Origin: Candidatus Methanocomedens sp.
GTDB taxonomy: Archaea > Halobacteriota > Methanosarcinia > Methanosarcinales > Methanocomedenaceae
DNA: 8,636 nt
Assembly (NCBI GenBank): GCA_009649835.1
Contig: PYCK01000227.1
Coordinates: forward strand, 1 to 8,636
Reading direction: 5' to 3'
How positions within the stretch are numbered: position 1 is the stretch's first letter; each line of letters begins with the position of its first letter. The notes below the pieces were generated by a model, which worked only from the letters and a program-made list of their open reading frames with translations, was not told the DNA's origin and made no database searches. Shown one piece after another: positions 5,562-8,636 of the stretch. The position numbers and the translations under genes are program-made.

Positions 5562-6455
5562 CTACTTGTATCGAGATACTTTTGAGGCCCTGGGATCGAT
5601 CTCAATTATCTGGATACCATCCCTGTAGACCCTGACCATGCCATCGCTCTCAGATGTAGTAACTGCTACGGCTTCCGTGTCCCGTGTGATGGCCGCGGCT
5701 GAAGCGTGCCGACCGCCCAGTCCTTTAACCATCTCCACTTCCCTTGCATTAACATCCAGATACCGTCCGGCTGCGTGGATATATCCATGGCTGTCCATGA
5801 CAAATATCCCGTCAAGCTGGGCAAACTCTTTAACAGTTTCCCATTTTACAGGATCGCGGATATTGAGTTCTTCTTTAGGATGGCCAAAAAAGGGATTCAA
5901 CACAAGCTGGTGGGAACGTTTCATTACCTCTTCCATGTCACCGATTATAAAAGCAGTACCTACAGGTTTTCCTTCCCTGCCGTATGCGCCCAGGTCCATT
6001 GCGATCATCAGGATTGATTTTAAGGTATTCAGGTTGACCCTTTCCGAGCATGCCCTTAGTTCTTTAACTACAGGATTGGCTTTCAGGTCATGCACGACAA
6101 TACTGGTTGTTTCGCCGTGTGAGACGATGCCCACTATGTGGTCTGCTGCCAGTATGTTAGCAATAAATGCAATAGCTGAAGCATCACTTATGCGTTCTGA
6201 CCCCAATGTTCCTTTATAATAAAGGGTCTCAGAGATGGCCTGGAGCCGCCTGGTGGAATCTTTTCCTTCTTCCACATTCCCGGCTTCAAGGAGATGATCG
6301 GCAGCCATCATTGCAGATGTGGAAGCGAACAGGACAGGGATGTCGGTATCAATATCAATGGGCAGTTCGTTTGACATTATTATTATTATGGCAGACGCAG
6401 ATATCTCCTCAGCGATATTTACTGCGCTTTGGATTATCAGACTTTTTTTAAGCAT
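5562..6455 (-). CDS. dacZ: Archaeal diadenylate cyclase (DacZ type)
   Basis: A 297-residue cytoplasmic enzyme that makes cyclic di-AMP from two ATP. The N-terminal half (about 1-135) is an alpha/beta domain as in archaeal DacZ proteins. The DAC (DisA_N) domain occupies roughly 140-282. Within it GKPVGTAFIIGD (162-173), LDGIFVMDSHGYIHAAGRYL (214-233, with DGI in place of bacterial DGA) and GLGGRHASAAAIT (245-257, in place of RHRSA) mark the active site. It ends with VTTSESDGMVRVYRDG (265-280), also usual for the family. There is no DNA-binding HhH domain as in DisA. The start at 6453-6455 has a poor ribosome binding site. A downstream lipoprotein gene shares the transcript unit. c-di-AMP is linked to osmotic balance in archaea, which is consistent with the envelope neighbour. 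Confidence 0.9.
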   Translation of the reverse strand: MLKKSLIIQSAVNIAEEISASAIIIIMSNELPIDIDTDIPVLFASTSAMMAADHLLEAGNVEEGKDSTRRLQAISETLYYKGTLGSERISDASAIAFIANILAADHIVGIVSHGETTSIVVHDLKANPVVKELRACSERVNLNTLKSILMIAMDLGAYGREGKPVGTAFIIGDMEEVMKRSHQLVLNPFFGHPKEELNIRDPVKWETVKEFAQLDGIFVMDSHGYIHAAGRYLDVNAREVEMVKGLGGRHASAAAITRDTEAVAVTTSESDGMVRVYRDGIQIIEIDPRASKVSRYK

Positions 6456-6589
6456 AAGAAATTGCCCCTGTTTGTTCGTTTATTTAATGTATATCTTATC
6501 AACTTTAAATTATTTATATTAATCCTAAATCTTGTTTTTTCCACATCAACATACAGGTATATACCACTGGTCTATACCTATATTCACTA
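6456..6589 (-). promoter_or_regulatory. dacZ promoter region with paired decamers
   Basis: This AT-rich region upstream of dacZ offers several minus-strand TATA candidates: TTAAATAAAC near 6479-6488, giving a near-leaderless start, and AATATAAATAATTTAAAG at 6503-6520, giving a leader of about 40-50 nt. Further out are two near-identical decamers, GGTATATACC (6556-6565, a perfect palindrome) and GGTCTATACC (6569-6578), 3 bp apart. They may be regulator sites or a further TATA box. I cannot decide among these promoters. Confidence 0.4.
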
Positions 6590-6661
6590 TCCACTATTCC
6601 TGATATGCCCACTATCCCTGATATGTCCATTGTCCCTGATATGTCCATTGTCCCTGAGAAG
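6590..6661. repeat. Four-copy 18-bp tandem repeat
   Basis: Units lie at 6590-6607, 6608-6625, 6626-6643 and 6644-6661, exactly 18 bp each with no gaps. The plus-strand core is TCCATTGTCCCTGATATG. Inner copies are nearly identical and the outer ones differ at a few positions. The array sits in the 3' flank of the aminopeptidase gene, between it and dacZ. The 18-bp period keeps the frame open, so plus-strand frames read repetitive peptides such as ICPLSL or SIVPDM, but these are not believable proteins. Confidence 0.85.
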
Positions 6662-6714
6662 TACTCATCAAGGTCCTGCAAGATATCAGCACGAATTATT
6701 TCCCGGCTATCAGA

Positions 6715-7650
6715 TCAACCCGGAAGCTGCATGGGTTCACCATCAAGATATACAGTGGGTCCGGTAATGATACCATCCAGGTGTATGCCTGCCACCACGT
6801 CCCCGCCAAAGGCGCTGTTATCACCCAGGGCCACATGGACGGTGCCAGCCACTTTCTCATCCTCAAGTACATTGCCGATGAGATGTGCCTCCGGATTGAT
6901 ACCGATACCTAGTTCTGCAAGGTTGCGGCCCGGTGGTCCAACACTATCGATCATGTTAATGAACTGCCCGGCCCCCTCACCGGTAATATCAGTGGCCTGC
7001 CCGTCTTCGATCTTGATGGTCAGGGGCGAGTCCAGGATGCCAAGCCCGCCCATGGAACCGTCCACTACGAAAACGCCATTGCCGCTTTTCGGGGCCACGA
7101 ACACTTCACCGGCAGGCAGGTTACTGGACGAACCCGGTTCATGGCAGATACCATGGTCAACCCTCCAGTCACATCCTTTTACATTAAAAATAATATCAGT
7201 ACCAAGGTCTGTGGTGATCCTCACTTCATTCACACTGTCAAGCCTGGATTTCAGTTCAAAAGCCGTATCCCTTATAGCAAGGAAATCGGCAGTAATGCCG
7301 CCCGATCCCATCATCTCAAGGCTTATCCCGGGCATGGTGGCTATACGTGCGCCAGCCATTTTGGCATTGATCTTAGCCTGGGTATGGGTCAGGGACTTGC
7401 TGGTGGGTGCCAGTACCACGTCGGCAGCAGCCATTGCCTCTGCCACGGCCTTGGGTGGCTCCTGGCCGTGTACCCCCCTGGGCTCCATAGTCATTAATAT
7501 CGGGTCACAGCCCAGCTCTACAGCCCTGTCATACAATGCGCTGGCGATTGAAAGATGTGTAGCAGTATCTGTAATTATCAGTACAACTTCTCCAGGCTTC
7601 ACTGCCATGCAGGTTTCCAGTACAATGCCGGTGCTGTTTTTCAATGACAT
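6715..7650 (-). CDS. M29-type (aminopeptidase T/PepS-like) metallohydrolase
   Basis: A 311-residue protein resembling the short archaeal form of COG2309 leucyl aminopeptidases. The N-terminal half is an alpha/beta domain (VVLIITDTATH, VVLAPTSKSLTHT). The C-terminal half carries the metal-site motifs of peptidase family M29: LPAGEVFVAP (178-187, Glu182), AELGIGINP (245-253, Glu247), the acidic EDEK after a GN (263-266), HVALG (272-276, His272) and HLDG (290-293, His290 and Asp292). The Tyr usually found after the HxALG motif is not apparent. Metal-dependent aminopeptidase activity is the family prediction, but relatives include ring-cleaving 2,5-dihydroxypyridine dioxygenase, so substrate is open. 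The ATG at 7648-7650 follows AAGGATC at a ribosome-binding distance. A BRE/TATA-like palindrome at 7703-7722 is the probable promoter. Confidence 0.82.
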   Translation of the reverse strand: MSLKNSTGIVLETCMAVKPGEVVLIITDTATHLSIASALYDRAVELGCDPILMTMEPRGVHGQEPPKAVAEAMAAADVVLAPTSKSLTHTQAKINAKMAGARIATMPGISLEMMGSGGITADFLAIRDTAFELKSRLDSVNEVRITTDLGTDIIFNVKGCDWRVDHGICHEPGSSSNLPAGEVFVAPKSGNGVFVVDGSMGGLGILDSPLTIKIEDGQATDITGEGAGQFINMIDSVGPPGRNLAELGIGINPEAHLIGNVLEDEKVAGTVHVALGDNSAFGGDVVAGIHLDGIITGPTVYLDGEPMQLPG

Positions 7651-7672
7651 AATTGATCCTTACCAGTGAGAC

Positions 7673-7984
7673 TTATCGGAAAAGCCTGGTTTTTGAACGT
7701 ATAGGAAAGTATATACTTTCCTGCAGGCTTAGAAAATGCGAACGAAGTGAGCATTTTCTTGATATTCCAGCTATATTGTCTAAACCAGACATATATAGCT
7801 TTATGCCTGGATAATTCTCCAGGAATGCATCGTAGATTTCTACAGTCAGAGCCCCACCCTTCCCACCTACGAAATGAATTCTGGGGCATCCGTGGGGGTT
7901 GCCGTACACACATCGCCCGTAAGTAGAAATTTGGGCCGTGTGCCAAAAATGATAAGCACTTGCCATCACGCTTATGATAAGCAT
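7673..7984 (-). CDS. Doubtful 103-residue ORF, possible gene remnant
   Basis: An open frame from the ATG at 7982-7984, with TTATAT and TTTAAAATAT upstream (7986-8010) as possible TATA elements for a leaderless start. It ends 22 nt before the aminopeptidase ATG. Residues 20-75 (for example GNPHGCPRIHFVGGKGG) look like real protein in codon use. I recognise no family with confidence. The last 40 residues run through the inverted repeats at 7682-7759, which argues that this part is not a conserved protein. It could be a small unknown gene, a chance frame over a structured non-coding element, or a decayed tail of a transposon-encoded protein such as TnpB, whose genes are also followed by hairpins. 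The last idea is only a guess. Confidence 0.3.
   Translation of the reverse strand: MLIISVMASAYHFWHTAQISTYGRCVYGNPHGCPRIHFVGGKGGALTVEIYDAFLENYPGIKLYMSGLDNIAGISRKCSLRSHFLSLQESIYFPIRSKTRLFR
7682..7975. repeat. Dense cluster of inverted repeats
   Basis: Consecutive inverted repeats: AAGCCTG/CAGGCTT (7682-7688, 7724-7730) enclosing the palindrome 7703-7722; AGAAAATGC/GCATTTTCT (7731-7739, 7751-7759); a long imperfect stem 7769-7781 with 7787-7800; CCTGG/CCAGG with flanking ATGC/GCAT (7803-7810, 7819-7829); GTAGA-TT-TCTAC (7832-7843); GCCCCA/TGGGGC (7851-7856, 7882-7887); CACAC and GCCC pairing with GGGC and GTGTG (7907-7918, 7933-7942); and ATAAGC/GCTTAT (7952-7957, 7970-7975). The first three are strong; some of the others could be chance. 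Confidence 0.6.
7703..7722 (-). promoter_or_regulatory. Perfect 20-bp palindrome containing a BRE/TATA-like promoter
   Basis: The sequence AGGAAAGTATATACTTTCCT reads the same on both strands. On the minus strand GGAAAG followed by TATATA is a good archaeal BRE plus TATA pair. Its centre near 7713 predicts a start near 7687 and a leader of about 36 nt for the aminopeptidase gene. A TATA box buried in a perfect palindrome would let a dimeric repressor compete directly with TBP. Outer 7-bp arms (7682-7688 and 7724-7730) add a second layer of symmetry. Confidence 0.55.
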
Positions 7985-8184
7985 GATATTTTAAATAGTT
8001 AAATATAAGTATGATTAATTCGAATTAAAATTGTTACCAAATGTTATTTCAATATAACTTGGCAACTACCAGTGTGGGTCATTGAAAGGGTGGTTCAATC
8101 GAAGATAGTTATTGAGCTAAAGTCTAATTAAGACTATAGCATGTCAATAGATGGAGTTGGAATAACATTATTCGCAATGATTTT
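7985..8184 (+). promoter_or_regulatory. Leader region of the winged-helix gene with hairpins
   Basis: A 200-bp AT-rich spacer. It contains a perfect 14-bp palindrome TTAATTCGAATTAA (8015-8028) and a strong stem-loop at 8033-8066. The stem has eight pairs with one mismatch, a 2-nt bulge and five more pairs around TTCAAT. Two smaller inverted repeats follow: ATTGAA/TTCAAT (8081-8086, 8094-8099) and AGTCT/AGACT (8121-8125, 8131-8135). These may be operators or leader structure. No convincing gene is seen. Confidence 0.5.
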
Positions 8185-8463
8185 TTGGGGGTAATCGATA
8201 TTAATTTGAATGGCGATAAGAAAAAGAGGATTAGAAGAAGCAAGATAGATATAACAGTGGCTATTTTAAAGATTACCAAAGGTGGTGCCAATAAAACGCG
8301 GATCGTTTATGGGGCAAACCTCAACTTTGTTTTGGCAGGGAAATATCTTGACTTTCTTGGGAAGAATGGGTTCATAGAATCGACAAACCCAAAAACACAT
8401 TACCAGATCACAGACAAAGGGCGCGAATTTTTGGACAAAGTACAGGAAATCATGATTGAATAG
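8185..8463 (+). CDS. Small winged-helix DNA-binding protein (HTH_45-like)
   Basis: A protein of up to 92 residues with a compact archaeal winged-helix domain. RRSKIDITVAILKITKGGA is helix 1, NKTRIVYGANLNFVLAGKYLDFL covers the helix-turn-helix, and GFIES..THYQITDKGREFLDKV forms the wing and last helix. This pattern is typical of the HTH_45 (PF14947) regulators common in Methanosarcinales; they are predicted dimeric transcription regulators with unknown targets. The start is uncertain: the TTG at 8185 gives 92 residues, while the TTG at 8206 lies behind GGGGGT (8187-8192) at about 13 nt and gives 85. No in-frame ATG precedes the domain, so a sequencing error or a rare start is possible. It faces a related gene tail to tail at 8486. 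Confidence 0.78.
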   Translation: MGVIDINLNGDKKKRIRRSKIDITVAILKITKGGANKTRIVYGANLNFVLAGKYLDFLGKNGFIESTNPKTHYQITDKGREFLDKVQEIMIE

Positions 8464-8485
8464 TGAGTTGGGTTATCTCTAATAT

Positions 8486-8636
8486 TCAACTTTTAATATT
8501 AAGGTAATCTTTACCCACATTTGTTATATGGTATGTTTGATGGTTGTTAGATTTGTCTATGAATTTGTATTTTAGATAGATATCTACTATCGGCTTAACC
8601 TTATTCTCGTTTAAATTTAGACCAAAAGCTATTTTT
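8486..8636 (-). CDS. 3' end of a second winged-helix (HTH_45-like) gene, cut by the window edge
   Basis: Reading the minus strand from 8635 gives 49 residues ending in TGA at 8486-8488, with no stop before the window edge. The peptide (starting KIAFGLNLNE, with KFIDKS and YHITNVGKDYLN) aligns without gaps to RIVYGANLN...ITDKGREFLD of the protein encoded at 8185-8463. By eye there are about 15 identities in 46 positions, including the N-L-N, F-I, Y-x-I-T and G-x-x-x-L signature residues. It is therefore the second half of a paralogous winged-helix protein. The start and helix 1 lie outside the window. Stops of the two genes are 22 bp apart. Its short length and missing start make it easy to overlook. 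Confidence 0.72.
   Translation of the reverse strand, partial: KIAFGLNLNENKVKPIVDIYLKYKFIDKSNNHQTYHITNVGKDYLNIKS

Noticed and set aside
5638..6219. A 193-codon plus-strand open frame opposite dacZ
   Set aside because: Antisense shadow of a strongly recognised DAC-domain gene; composition is Ser-rich and unlike a real protein.
6605..7669. A 354-codon open frame on the plus strand, longer than the aminopeptidase gene it opposes
   Set aside because: Its product is Ser/Pro-rich with no recognisable motif and it starts inside the 18-bp repeat. The minus-strand frame has clear M29 metal-site motifs, so the plus-strand frame is an antisense shadow.
7641..7946. A second minus-strand frame of 101 codons in the hairpin region
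   Set aside because: It overlaps the start of the aminopeptidase gene, has no recognisable motif and looks less protein-like than the frame at 7673-7984.
8081..8100. GGTTCAATC resembling a tRNA T-loop
   Set aside because: No acceptor, D or anticodon arms can be drawn around it; it is part of a small ATTGAA/TTCAAT inverted repeat.

Overview
The window looks like a piece of a euryarchaeal chromosome, most likely from the Methanosarcinales or an ANME-2/Methanoperedens-like relative. The archaeal signs are an Sm-like (LSM) protein, a UPF0058 protein, a DacZ-type diadenylate cyclase, TATA/BRE-like promoter elements with apparently leaderless starts, and few strong Shine-Dalgarno sites. The lineage is inferred from gene content and protein style; no search was run. 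Genes are moderately GC-rich, while the spacers are AT-rich and carry many short repeats.

Left part (1-1944): a LOG-like TIGR00725 protein on the plus strand overlaps the 3' end of a convergent minus-strand gene. That gene encodes a small winged-helix protein with a C-terminal four-cysteine motif recalling TFE-beta/RPC34. Behind it on the same strand lie an LSM protein and a class I methyltransferase. The spacer between these two holds a short tandem repeat.

Middle (1945-4738): a spacer with a perfect palindrome leads into a UPF0058 gene with a good ribosome binding site. A second spacer carries a 35-bp tandem repeat and duplicated TATA-like motifs. It is followed by a two-gene operon, overlapping by ATGA, for an AAA ATPase and a PhnP-like metallo-beta-lactamase-fold hydrolase.

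Right-middle (4739-7650, minus strand): an M29-type aminopeptidase-like gene, then dacZ, then a lipoprotein/membrane protein resembling DUF5803. dacZ and the lipoprotein gene are 19 nt apart and probably cotranscribed, which links c-di-AMP synthesis to a cell-envelope protein. The hydrolase and lipoprotein genes meet stop codon to stop codon with no base between. An 18-bp tandem repeat lies between the aminopeptidase and dacZ genes.

Right end (7651-8636): about 450 bp are unusually rich in inverted repeats, including a perfect 20-bp palindrome that embeds the probable aminopeptidase TATA box. This stretch also holds one doubtful small ORF. Beyond it is a small winged-helix (HTH_45-like) gene on the plus strand. 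Facing it tail to tail, and cut by the window edge, is the 3' end of a related winged-helix gene on the minus strand.
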